Shown here piece by piece: positions 1-6,361 of a DNA stretch of 6,421 bases. The position numbers and the translations under genes were made by a program. The stretch's first letter is position 1. The number at the start of each line of letters is the position of its first letter. The notes under the pieces are model-generated. The model had not been told where the DNA came from. It saw only the letters and a program-made list of their open reading frames with translations, and searched no databases. The stretch spans positions 1-6,421 of the forward strand of contig CATPBC010000214.1 in the NCBI GenBank assembly GCA_955652195.1, in the 5' to 3' direction. This DNA comes from an uncultured Xanthobacteraceae bacterium (lineage in GTDB: Bacteria > Pseudomonadota > Alphaproteobacteria > Rhizobiales > Xanthobacteraceae).

Positions 1-1253
1 CCTTCAAACCGGTGGTCGCCGGTGAAATGATCGCGACCGTGAAAATCATTCCATTTGCAGTCAGCGGTCCGGCGCGCGATGCCGCGCTCGCCGGCCTGAC
101 GAAGCCATTGCTGCGGGTTGCGCCATATCGCGTGCGCAAAGTCGGTGTGGTGTCGACGGTCCTGCCCGGGCTTGCCAGCAAGGTCATCGAGAAGACTTTG
201 AAGATTACCGCGGAGCGGTTGGCACCGGCCGGCGCGACGATCGTCGCCGAGCGGCGCGTACCGCATGATCGCGAAGCGGTCGCCCGCGCTCTCGACGAAG
301 TACTCAAAGCCGGCGCGGAATTAGCGATCGTATTCGGCGCCTCGGCGATCGCCGACCGCCGCGACGTCATTCCCGCCGCGCTTGAATCGATCGGCGGCCG
401 CGTCGAACATTTCGGTATGCCGGTCGATCCGGGCAACCTCCTGATGATCGGCGACGCTGGGGGACGGTCAGTGCTCGGTGCGCCGGGCTGCGCGCGCAGT
501 CCGAAGGAGAACGGCTTCGACTGGGTGCTGATGCGGCTGCTCGCCGGTTTGCCGGTGCGACGCGAAGACATTACCGGACTCGGCGTGGGCGGTCTGCTCA
601 TGGAAATCGTCACGCGGCCGCAGCCGCGCGATGAGCCTGTGAAGGCGAGCCGTTCCATTGCGGCTGTCGTGCTTGCGGCCGGAAGGTCGAGCCGCATGGG
701 CGGTCCGAACAAGCTCCTCGCCGAGATTAGCGGCCGGCCACTTGTCCGTATGGTCGCTGAAGCGGCGCTTGCTTCACAGGCGCGCCCGGTGGTGGTGGTG
801 ACCGGGCACGAGCGCGAGCGGGTCGAAACGGCGCTCGCCGGCCTGCCGGTCAGCTTCGTGCATAATCCGCACTATGCCGAAGGTCTCGGTACTTCCCTAA
901 GAGCCGGTATTGCCGCAGTGCCGGCGCAAGCCGACGGCGCCGTGGTCTGCCTCGGCGACATGCCGCAGGTCGATGCCGCCCTGATTGATCGGCTGATCGC
1001 AGCGATCGATCCCGACAAAGGGGCGCTGGTCGCGGTGCCAACGATCGACGGCAAGCGCGGCAATCCGGTGGTGTGGTCGCGCCGCTTTTTTGCCGATCTG
1101 ATGGCAGTCGAGGGCGACGTCGGCGCGCGCCACCTGATCGGCCGCTATGGCGAGGCCGTTGTCGAAGTGCCGGTCACAGGTACTGGGGTGCTGACGGACA
1201 TCGATACGCCGGAGGCGCTCGCGGCGCTCAGGGCGGAGCTCGAGAAGACGTAA
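1..1253 (+). CDS. Molybdopterin-binding / MocA-like cytidylyltransferase fusion protein (5' partial)
   Basis: The frame is open to the left edge (first full codon at 3), and the GTG at 12 is internal to the conserved lead-in to VKIIPFAV, so the true start lies upstream of the window. Numbering from 12, residues 1 to about 205 are a MoaB/Mog/MoeA-like molybdopterin-binding domain (cd03522 type). From residue 215 follows a nucleotidyltransferase domain: LAAGRSSRMGGPNK (221-234) is the nucleotide-binding loop, GDMP (315-318) the metal-binding motif, GNPV (350-353), and DIDTPE (396-401) close to the end. In this family the LAAG form of the loop goes with MocA-type enzymes, which transfer CMP from CTP to molybdopterin for xanthine-oxidase-family enzymes such as CO dehydrogenase; MobA has LAGG. 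The cytoplasmic role in molybdenum-cofactor maturation is a family inference, and the CTP preference is less certain. Homologues often lie beside xdhC or cox genes, which would be outside this window. It ends in TAA, 5 bases from the convergent neighbour. Confidence 0.9.
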   Translation, partial: FKPVVAGEMIATVKIIPFAVSGPARDAALAGLTKPLLRVAPYRVRKVGVVSTVLPGLASKVIEKTLKITAERLAPAGATIVAERRVPHDREAVARALDEVLKAGAELAIVFGASAIADRRDVIPAALESIGGRVEHFGMPVDPGNLLMIGDAGGRSVLGAPGCARSPKENGFDWVLMRLLAGLPVRREDITGLGVGGLLMEIVTRPQPRDEPVKASRSIAAVVLAAGRSSRMGGPNKLLAEISGRPLVRMVAEAALASQARPVVVVTGHERERVETALAGLPVSFVHNPHYAEGLGTSLRAGIAAVPAQADGAVVCLGDMPQVDAALIDRLIAAIDPDKGALVAVPTIDGKRGNPVVWSRRFFADLMAVEGDVGARHLIGRYGEAVVEVPVTGTGVLTDIDTPEALAALRAELEKT

Positions 1254-1258
1254 ACTCG

Positions 1259-2251
1259 TTATTTGCTTTGCGTTTGCGCGGCGATTTGCTGCACGATCGG
1301 CGCCCATTTGCTCTGCTCGCCTTGAATGAAGGCCAAGACTTGCGCCGGCGACATCGATCGGTCATCGCGGCCGAGATCGGCCAGCCGCTTGTGAATCTCC
1401 GGGTCGCTCATCGCCTTGACTAGATCGGCATTCACCTTGCGCACGATGCTATCCGGCGTTCCGGCCGGCGCCACCAGGGCTTGCCAGCCGACCGATTCAA
1501 AACCGGGCAGCGTTTCAGCAACGGTCGGCAGATCGGGCGCGTTGGGGAGGCGCGCGGCCGAGGCCACGGCAAGCGGCACCACGTTCCCCACCTCCGCGGC
1601 GCCGGCAATTCCCGAATAGGCATCGAAGACAAGCGACACGCGTTTACCCATCATGTCGCTGATGATCTGCGCCGTGCCGCCCGAATAGGGCACCGTCAAT
1701 AATTTAATTTGCGCCTGCTTTTGCAGAAGTTCGCCGGTCAAATGAGTCAAACGGCCGATGCCGTTGACGCCGTAGGACAATTCGCCGGGTTTTTGCTTGG
1801 CCAGCGCGATCACGTCCGGCAGGGTTTTTACGCCGAGCCATGGCGCCGCGGTGATGAACATCGGCGCGCCGCCGAGATAACCGACCGGCGTAAAGTCGCG
1901 CGGGACTTGCACCGGCAGATTGTCGGCGCTTCCCGGAAGTGCCACGAAAGCGGATGCGGCGATGACACCGAAAGTATAGCCGTCGGGTGTCGCCGACGCG
2001 GCGGTGCGCGCGGCGATGGCGCCGCCGGCGCCCGGCTGATTGATCACCACCGCCTGCTGCCGCCATACGCGGCTTAATCCCTCGGCGATGATCCGCACCG
2101 GAACGTCGATCGAGCCTCCCGGCGCCGAATCGGTGATTAGCCGCACCGGACGATTGGGGTAATCCTGTGCCTGGGCAGTCGAAAGAAAGCCGATCAGTGC
2201 CGCTAGTAGCGACAGCGAACCTATGGCTGTCGGGCGTCGTGGTGCGTGCAT
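1259..2251 (-). CDS. Bug/TctC-family tripartite tricarboxylate transporter substrate-binding protein
   Basis: This 330-residue protein has the usual length of Bug (TctC-like) periplasmic solute-binding proteins. Residues 1-28 look like a signal peptide, with basic residues R5-R6, a Leu/Ala-rich core and a TAQA site before QDYPNRP. Family hallmarks follow in order: YPNRPVRLI at the mature start, APGGSIDVP, the NQPGAGGAIAA loop, TPDGYTFG, a VPYSGGTAQIISDMMG segment, LPTVAETLPGFESVGW, LVAPAGTP, and a C-terminal SP-x-FI-x-E-x-KW helix. Such proteins bind small carboxylates or related metabolites and deliver them to a TctA/TctB membrane pair. No TctA or TctB gene is in the window, so this is an orphan receptor, which is common in the family. 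The substrate cannot be predicted. It starts at ATG with only a weak purine stretch (GAGAA) upstream. It converges on the molybdopterin gene and diverges from the MFS gene. Confidence 0.93.
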   Translation of the reverse strand: MHAPRRPTAIGSLSLLAALIGFLSTAQAQDYPNRPVRLITDSAPGGSIDVPVRIIAEGLSRVWRQQAVVINQPGAGGAIAARTAASATPDGYTFGVIAASAFVALPGSADNLPVQVPRDFTPVGYLGGAPMFITAAPWLGVKTLPDVIALAKQKPGELSYGVNGIGRLTHLTGELLQKQAQIKLLTVPYSGGTAQIISDMMGKRVSLVFDAYSGIAGAAEVGNVVPLAVASAARLPNAPDLPTVAETLPGFESVGWQALVAPAGTPDSIVRKVNADLVKAMSDPEIHKRLADLGRDDRSMSPAQVLAFIQGEQSKWAPIVQQIAAQTQSK

Positions 2252-2302
2252 TTATGTTCTCAAAGACGGTTGACCCAAGTTCAGCGGCGCATTGGCGCAA
2301 AT

Positions 2303-2331
2303 ATCCTAGTGCGGTGCGCGATGATGGGTAA
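2303..2331 (-). promoter_or_regulatory. Possible promoter of the binding-protein gene
   Basis: On the minus strand a TAGGAT box (2303-2308) lies 17 bases downstream of TTACCC (2326-2331). The -10 box is a fair match to the sigma-70 consensus, but the -35 box is poor. The predicted start would give a leader of roughly 45 bases before the ATG at 2251. No comparable pair was found for the MFS gene in the same divergent region (2252-2504). This is a weak call based on spacing and box similarity only. Confidence 0.2.
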
Positions 2332-2504
2332 CCTTTATCGCGAAACAGGCAGAGCGAAAATGCTCCGCGTTCGGTACGAGGTCAGGCATTCTTCATTATT
2401 GTCCGGCCTTCGCGAGCCCAGTGGCGGGCTGCCTTGCAAGAACCGAGTAGGTCGGCGCTGGCAGGCAGGCTATAGGTTTGCAGGAATTGGGCCGGAAAAC
2501 TGTG

Positions 2505-3743
2505 ATGACAGTCTCTACCGCGGCTGGCTTTTCGGATGACCGCTCTGCCGAAGCGTCGCGGCGGCTCGCGATCGGGTTTCTTAATTGGGCGCATGCGCTC
2601 GATCATTTCGTCATTCTGATTTATCCCACGGTAGTCATCGAGCTTGCGGTCGTTTACGGCCGCTCCTATGCGGCGCTGATCGCGCTCTCGACTGCCTCCT
2701 TCGTCGCCTTCGGCCTGTTCTCGCTGCCAGCCGGCTGGCTCGGCGATCACTGGAGCCGGCGCAATCTGATGATCGCCTTCTATATCGGCTGCGGCGTGTC
2801 GCTGGTAGGCGCGGCGCTCGCGCCTTCTTTGACTGGTTTGGCGATTGCGCTGTTTTCACTCGGCCTGTTCGCGGCAATTTACCATCCAGTTGGCACCGCC
2901 ATGATCGTCGAAAATGCTAAGGAGCGCGGCCGCACGCTCGCATTCAACGGGGTCTGCGGCAATCTTGGCGTCTCGCTCGCGGCTGGGATCACAGCGGCGC
3001 TGACGGCGGTGTTGTCCTGGCGCGGCGCTTTTCTCGTGCCCGGCATCGTCTGCATCGCCACCGGAGCAATTTATTTTTGGTTCGGCCCACCCGAGCGGCG
3101 CTACGCCGGCGCGCGCTCGCGCTCGCCCGATGTTTATCTCACGCCGACAATCGCCGCGGTAATTGTCGCGCTGTTCGTTATTGTCGCGCTCAGCGCCGGC
3201 TTGGTCTTCAACACGATCTCGGTCGCCTTGCCGAAAATCGTCGACGAGCGGGTAGGGGGCGGCATTTCACTCATACTGGTCGGCGGCTTGACGACGGCGG
3301 TTTTCCTGTGCGGCGCGGCCGCCCAGATTACCGTGGGCCGGCTCGTCGAGCGCATCCAGCCGCATATATTATTTGCCGCAATCGCGATCATGCAATTCAG
3401 CGGTGTCGTCTGGTCGGCTTATGCGAGCGGACCGATGCTTCTTGTCGCGCTCGCCTTTACGATGGCGGCGATCTACGGCCAGATCACGGTCAACGATTTA
3501 CTCATCGCGCGCTATACCGCAGATGCCTGGCGCGCACGAATTTATGCGGTGCGCTATTTCATCACTTTCATGATCTCAGGCGTCGCGGTGTCGATGATCG
3601 CGGCGCTCTACGGCCGCGGCGGCTTCGGCCTCGTGCTCGGCGTCACCGCGATGGTGGCAATGGGCTTCCTCGTCGCCGCGATCGCGATCGCGATCCTCGC
3701 CAACGGCGTCGAGAAAGCGCGGCTGCCGCAGCCCGCGGAGTAG
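2505..3743 (+). CDS. MFS transporter, 12 predicted TM segments
   Basis: From ATG 2505 this is a 412-residue inner-membrane protein made of hydrophobic helices with short loops, consistent with the 12-TM major facilitator fold. A motif-A-like loop, LPAGWLGDHWSRRNLM, lies at residues 74-89 between TM2 and TM3. YHPVG (126-130) in TM4, and GRTLAFNGVCGNLG (142-155) leading into TM5, resemble the fosmidomycin-resistance (Fsr-like) branch, but this is resemblance only. A cytoplasmic central loop follows GPPERRYAG near residue 200. The frame also opens at TTG 2478 and GTG 2502. I prefer ATG 2505 because GGAAAA (2494-2499) sits 5 bases before it and the extra residues would not be hydrophobic. The substrate and the direction of transport are unknown. 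The gene diverges from the Bug-family gene and converges with the DUF3551 gene (31-base gap). Confidence 0.9.
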   Translation: MTVSTAAGFSDDRSAEASRRLAIGFLNWAHALDHFVILIYPTVVIELAVVYGRSYAALIALSTASFVAFGLFSLPAGWLGDHWSRRNLMIAFYIGCGVSLVGAALAPSLTGLAIALFSLGLFAAIYHPVGTAMIVENAKERGRTLAFNGVCGNLGVSLAAGITAALTAVLSWRGAFLVPGIVCIATGAIYFWFGPPERRYAGARSRSPDVYLTPTIAAVIVALFVIVALSAGLVFNTISVALPKIVDERVGGGISLILVGGLTTAVFLCGAAAQITVGRLVERIQPHILFAAIAIMQFSGVVWSAYASGPMLLVALAFTMAAIYGQITVNDLLIARYTADAWRARIYAVRYFITFMISGVAVSMIAALYGRGGFGLVLGVTAMVAMGFLVAAIAIAILANGVEKARLPQPAE

Positions 3744-3774
3744 CGATAGTCACCCGAACTATTAAAGCTGTCGA

Positions 3775-4050
3775 TTACCGGAGATGAGACTTATTAGCCC
3801 TTCGTAGGGCACTCGATTGCTCCGGCAAACTCCCTTGATAGCGAGGATTCGGCGAGCAGGATCCGCCATTTCCCCTGATCTCATAGCGGCACATTTCAAG
3901 GGTCTCGATACGGCAATTTTCGATCCCTCCCATCGCGCCGCCCCAATAGTGGCACCAGGGCCCTTCATAGGCATCGGCATTTTTCGTCCCGCCGAGAAAA
4001 ACCAACCCCGTCGCAGCGGTCAGCAGGCTAGCGATCACAAGCTTTCGCAT
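3775..4050 (-). CDS. Small secreted DUF3551 family protein
   Basis: This 91-residue protein starts at an ATG (complement of 4048-4050) preceded by a good Shine-Dalgarno, GAGGA (4056-4060 on the minus strand), 5 bases away. Residues 1-27 form a signal peptide (MRKLVIASLL, then a hydrophobic core, ending NADA), so the mature chain starts at YEGPWC. The mature part has the DUF3551 pattern: PWC (Cys33), GG-x-x-NC (Cys46), LEMC (Cys54), GNGGSC (Cys65), then PNPRY. The four cysteines probably form two disulfides in the periplasm or outside the cell. The family is abundant in Bradyrhizobium and relatives and has no established function. The last 20 or so residues, after PNPRY, are polar and basic (LRRANKSHLR) and may be a variable tail. 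It appears monocistronic, with the MFS gene convergent on its 3' side. Confidence 0.85.
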   Translation of the reverse strand: MRKLVIASLLTAATGLVFLGGTKNADAYEGPWCHYWGGAMGGIENCRIETLEMCRYEIRGNGGSCSPNPRYQGSLPEQSSALRRANKSHLR

Positions 4051-4267
4051 CGCATTCCTCGATTGTTGAACAGGGCAATTACTTCGCAGAGCTAACGCTT
4101 ATTCCGCTCCCGAGAGGTCAACTTACCGTGACGTCGCGACGGCTACGCGCTTGCGTACAGAGCGGTACCGGCGCTCGGATTGCACGCGCCTAGGCTATCC
4201 CTACATGCCCGCTTCGCACCGGATCAGGCGCAAGTCAGCGCGCTCCCGGAATATCCGCCAGATCGGA

Positions 4268-4293
4268 ACCTAGATTACCTAGAGCTTACCTAG
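4268..4293 (+). repeat. Three close ACCTAG direct repeats
   Basis: ACCTAG occurs at 4268-4273, 4277-4282 and 4288-4293. The last two copies extend to TTACCTAG and are 11 bases apart, about one helical turn. They lie about 100 bases upstream of the porin reading frame. A tandem operator for a DNA-binding protein is one reading; chance or decayed sequence is another. No known regulator motif is recognised. Confidence 0.45.
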
Positions 4294-4319
4294 TGTGGCG
4301 ATTTGCGAGATTCGACTAG

Positions 4320-4389
4320 AAGAAATCCGTCTTGTTCGATTCACGCAGTAAATTGCCGCCCGCGCCCGCGAAAACACCGCAGATTTTGA
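4320..4389 (+). pseudogene. Out-of-frame remnant of the porin N-terminus
   Basis: In the frame starting at 4320 the translation reads KKSVLFDSRSKLPPAPAKTP, then QIL (codons 4380-4388). LPPAPAK followed a few residues later by YVKVCSLYG is the usual mature N-terminus of Porin_2-family porins in Bradyrhizobium-type bacteria. Here the first part is one base out of frame with the second. Dropping one base near 4388-4390 (for example A4389) would give QILEYVKVCSLYG without a stop. A TAG at 4317-4319 immediately precedes the Lys-Lys, and no signal peptide is seen upstream in any frame. The assignment rests on motif recognition. A leader of this length should carry about 22 residues with a hydrophobic core and an AxA site, and both are missing. 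Confidence 0.65.
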
Positions 4390-4395
4390 GAATAC

Positions 4396-5847
4396 GTGAA
4401 GGTTTGCAGCCTCTATGGGCAGGGTTTTTATTACATTCCGGGCACGGAGACCTGCATAAAACTGGGCGGGTTCTTGCGTGTGGAATGGGACGCCAATGCC
4501 GGCGGCTCGTTCACGCCGTTCTTAAATGGCGCCAATGCGCAGTTCTTCCGTGGTGGCGATCAGCTGACGACGCGCTCGCGCGCCGTGCTCACGGGCGACG
4601 TGCGCGAGCAGACCGCGTACGGAACGCTACGCGCATACTTCGCGGGTGGCTGGCAATATACCACCAACGACTCGCCGACACTGAGTCTCCCTGGTAACGC
4701 TGTCGGGGCCGGCGGCGGTGCCGCGGTCACGAGCCCTAACAACAGCAACGCCTATCTGCTGCGGGCCTTTGTTCAGTGGGGCGGATTCACGCTCGGTAAA
4801 ACTGCGTCGTTCTTTGACTTCTTTTCCACCTCCAAATACACCCACCAAACAAACTTTCTCTGGCAAGAGTTCGGCGGCGTCGGCATCAATACCTGGGGCT
4901 ATACGCAGCAGCTGGGTAACGGCCTAGTGGCGAGCATTGCGGTTGAGGACAACACATTCTTCGCCCATCCGATCAGAGACCTCCAGCAGGCCGGCCCTGC
5001 GGGCACAATTGGCGGTCTTTTCGGCCCTACCTTCTTCCCGATTCTGGCTGCCGGCGGACCTACCAATGGTACGTTTGACAATGCCGGCTTCCAGGTTCCG
5101 GACATTGTCGGAAGCCTCAGAGTCGATCAGGCTTGGGGCGGCGCGCAGCTCGCGGTTGCCCTGCACGACAATCGGACGCGGTACTACCAGGCCACCACGC
5201 CGGGTGTGCTTGCCGGGGTCGCCCATGCCGGTGACAAGTGGGGTTGGGCCGGCATGGCGGGACTCGAACTAAACCTGCCCACCGCCAAAGGCGATACCTT
5301 TGCGGTTCAAACCCAATACTGTGTCGGTACCAGCGAGCATTGCATCAACAACGCCGGGGTCCGGCAACAAGACCTGACTTTTAGCTTGGTCAACACTAGC
5401 CGGATCGGGCTCGGCTGGACCGATGACGGCTTTGAGTCCAATACGGCTGCGACCCGCGCCACCGGTATCCAGCTGGCGACGGCTTGGGATGTAGTCGCGG
5501 CGATCCAGCACTACTGGGTGCCGGATGTCCGGACTTCGCTGTACGGCGCCTATGTGAACTGGAAGGCGAACAGTTCGGCGGTCGATACGCTGGTATGTCA
5601 TGCGAACGGATTTGCATCCGGCTGCGCCGATTGGGCCGCTTGGCAAATCGGCTCTCGCACGATTTGGAATCCGACACGCAATCTCGATATCGGCGTCGAC
5701 GTGGTTTACACCGATCTCAGCAAATCAGCGTTCAACGGCGCTGTCGTTACTTTCTCGCCGTCGGGTGCTGCTCCCAACACGTTCACGGTCGCATCGACCC
5801 ACGTGTGGTCGGGAATCGTGCGCGCTCAGTACAACTTCTATCCATGA
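4396..5847 (+). CDS. Porin_2-family outer-membrane porin, 5' end disrupted
   Basis: This 483-codon frame encodes nearly the whole mature barrel of an alphaproteobacterial porin (PF02530; Omp2/Bradyrhizobium type). The conserved start VCSLYGQGFYYIPGTETC has a Cys pair at residues 4 and 20, then IKLGGFLRVEW. A TRSRAVLTGDVREQTAYGTLRAYF strand pair spans about 59-82. Alternating aromatic/Gly strands run to the end, and the C-terminus is AQYNFYP, as expected for recognition by the barrel-assembly machinery. Intact members form trimeric pores for small hydrophilic solutes. The GTG at 4396 is really the Val codon of the conserved EYVKVCSLYG: the frame runs back through GAA TAC to a TGA at 4387-4389. 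It has only a weak GAGA upstream, and a product from here would lack a signal peptide and stay in the cytoplasm. The barrel frame has no internal stop, so the lesion is recent, or an error in the sequence. Such genomes usually carry several porin paralogues. Confidence 0.85.
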   Translation: MKVCSLYGQGFYYIPGTETCIKLGGFLRVEWDANAGGSFTPFLNGANAQFFRGGDQLTTRSRAVLTGDVREQTAYGTLRAYFAGGWQYTTNDSPTLSLPGNAVGAGGGAAVTSPNNSNAYLLRAFVQWGGFTLGKTASFFDFFSTSKYTHQTNFLWQEFGGVGINTWGYTQQLGNGLVASIAVEDNTFFAHPIRDLQQAGPAGTIGGLFGPTFFPILAAGGPTNGTFDNAGFQVPDIVGSLRVDQAWGGAQLAVALHDNRTRYYQATTPGVLAGVAHAGDKWGWAGMAGLELNLPTAKGDTFAVQTQYCVGTSEHCINNAGVRQQDLTFSLVNTSRIGLGWTDDGFESNTAATRATGIQLATAWDVVAAIQHYWVPDVRTSLYGAYVNWKANSSAVDTLVCHANGFASGCADWAAWQIGSRTIWNPTRNLDIGVDVVYTDLSKSAFNGAVVTFSPSGAAPNTFTVASTHVWSGIVRAQYNFYP

Positions 5848-5879
5848 CCGCAACGAACGCGATCAGGCATTTCTGCAAT

Positions 5880-5915
5880 CCCCAGGCGGCTTCCGCCGCC
5901 TGGGGTATTCCTTTT
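5880..5915 (+). terminator. Rho-independent terminator after the porin
   Basis: A perfect 11-bp stem is formed by CCCCAGGCGGC (5880-5890) and GCCGCCTGGGG (5895-5905) around a TTCC loop. TATTCCTTTTG follows (5906-5916), giving an imperfect U-rich tail. It lies 32 bases after the porin stop and separates the porin from the downstream regulator gene. Confidence 0.88.
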
Positions 5916-5947
5916 GTTAGTGTGGCATCGGGTTCGGAGAGGTTGCG

Positions 5948-6361
5948 ATGAGACGGACCCTTTCCAAGCCGGATGCGTATCAGATCCTGGTCGGTCGGCA
6001 GGACAATCATCAGCAACGCGATCGCTTGCTCGTCGCTATGGCCGTTCGCATGGCGAGAGCGGCGCTCGGTTGGAGTCAATCCGAGCTCGGCCAATTTCTC
6101 GGGATGTCGCAGCGCGCCATCCATCGCATCGAACAGGGGCACAGCGAGCCGAGACGCACGACGCTGCTCGCGATTGAGACGCTGCTCACCAAAGCGGGCT
6201 TGAAGATCGAGGACCGTAGCGACGGCGGGTTCAGCCTCATTGTGCCCGCCTCGATGTTGGGCGACGCCTGCGCGCCCGTAAATGTCGCCGCGCCGAGCCT
6301 CGCTGATTTCTCGGCTGACGCCGACGAGAGCGATGCGGCGGTAGAACTGGCGCGGCACTGA
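5948..6361 (+). CDS. XRE-family HTH transcriptional regulator
   Basis: This 137-residue cytoplasmic protein starts at ATG 5948, preceded by a strong Shine-Dalgarno, GGAGAGG (5936-5942), 5 bases away. Residues about 31-86 form a Cro/C1-type helix-turn-helix (HTH_3). It contains MARAALGWSQSELGQFLGMS, where SQSELGQFLGMSQRAIHRIE (43-62) is the HTH core, then the EQGHSEPRRTTL turn and a last helix ending LLTKAGLKI. A short beta-like stretch follows (GGFSLIVP, 93-100), then a low-complexity acidic, Ala-rich tail (LADFSADADESDAAVEL). The N-terminal 25 residues are polar and not recognised. No ligand-binding or catalytic domain is seen. The promoter must lie in the roughly 30 bases after the porin terminator, or transcription reads through. 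The target genes are unknown; being next to the porin does not establish that it regulates it. Confidence 0.85.
   Translation: MRRTLSKPDAYQILVGRQDNHQQRDRLLVAMAVRMARAALGWSQSELGQFLGMSQRAIHRIEQGHSEPRRTTLLAIETLLTKAGLKIEDRSDGGFSLIVPASMLGDACAPVNVAAPSLADFSADADESDAAVELARH

Larger units (their letters stand above)
4051..4395. other. Leader region between DUF3551 and the porin body
   Basis: This 345-base stretch contains no intact gene. It holds the Shine-Dalgarno of the minus-strand DUF3551 gene at its left end, a 10-base perfect palindrome CGTCGCGACG (4132-4141), a cluster of CTAG tetramers (4190, 4270, 4279, 4290 and 4316), and the displaced porin N-terminus (4320-4389). No tRNA, convincing sigma-70 promoter or small RNA is apparent. 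On the minus strand a TTGACC box (4116-4121) could be a -35 element for the DUF3551 gene, but no good -10 follows at 16-18 bases. Confidence 0.6.

Noticed and set aside
1704..2300. 198-codon minus-strand frame overlapping the binding-protein gene
   Set aside because: Arg-rich shadow in another frame of a well-recognised Bug-family gene.
2461..2484. Sigma-54-like GG/GC elements before the MFS gene
   Set aside because: The spacing between the TGGCAG and TTTGCA blocks is far longer than a -24/-12 promoter requires.
3678..3695. Three tandem GCGATC units, including HIP1-like GCGATCGC
   Set aside because: It encodes Ala-Ile repeats in the last membrane helix of the MFS protein. Codon bias explains it, and HIP1 is a cyanobacterial feature.
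3744..3774. Possible bidirectional terminator between the MFS and DUF3551 genes (ATAGT...ACTAT)
   Set aside because: The stem is only 5 AT-rich pairs with no U-tract.
4330..4347. GTTCGATTC resembling a tRNA T-loop
   Set aside because: The flanking bases do not pair as a T-stem, and no acceptor or anticodon arm is present.
4383..4398. Programmed +1 frameshift in the porin
   Set aside because: There is no slippery site with a stop or internal Shine-Dalgarno as in prfB. The upstream frame also lacks a start and a signal peptide, so recoding alone would not rescue the gene.
5484..5951. 155-codon plus-strand frame overlapping the porin end and touching the XRE start
   Set aside because: It runs out of frame through conserved porin barrel and the terminator hairpin, and its Arg-rich composition is typical of shadow frames.
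5783..6358. 191-codon open frame on the minus strand across the XRE gene
   Set aside because: It is a GC-rich antisense shadow. The plus-strand frame has a clear HTH domain and ribosome site, and the minus-strand product matches no family I recognise.
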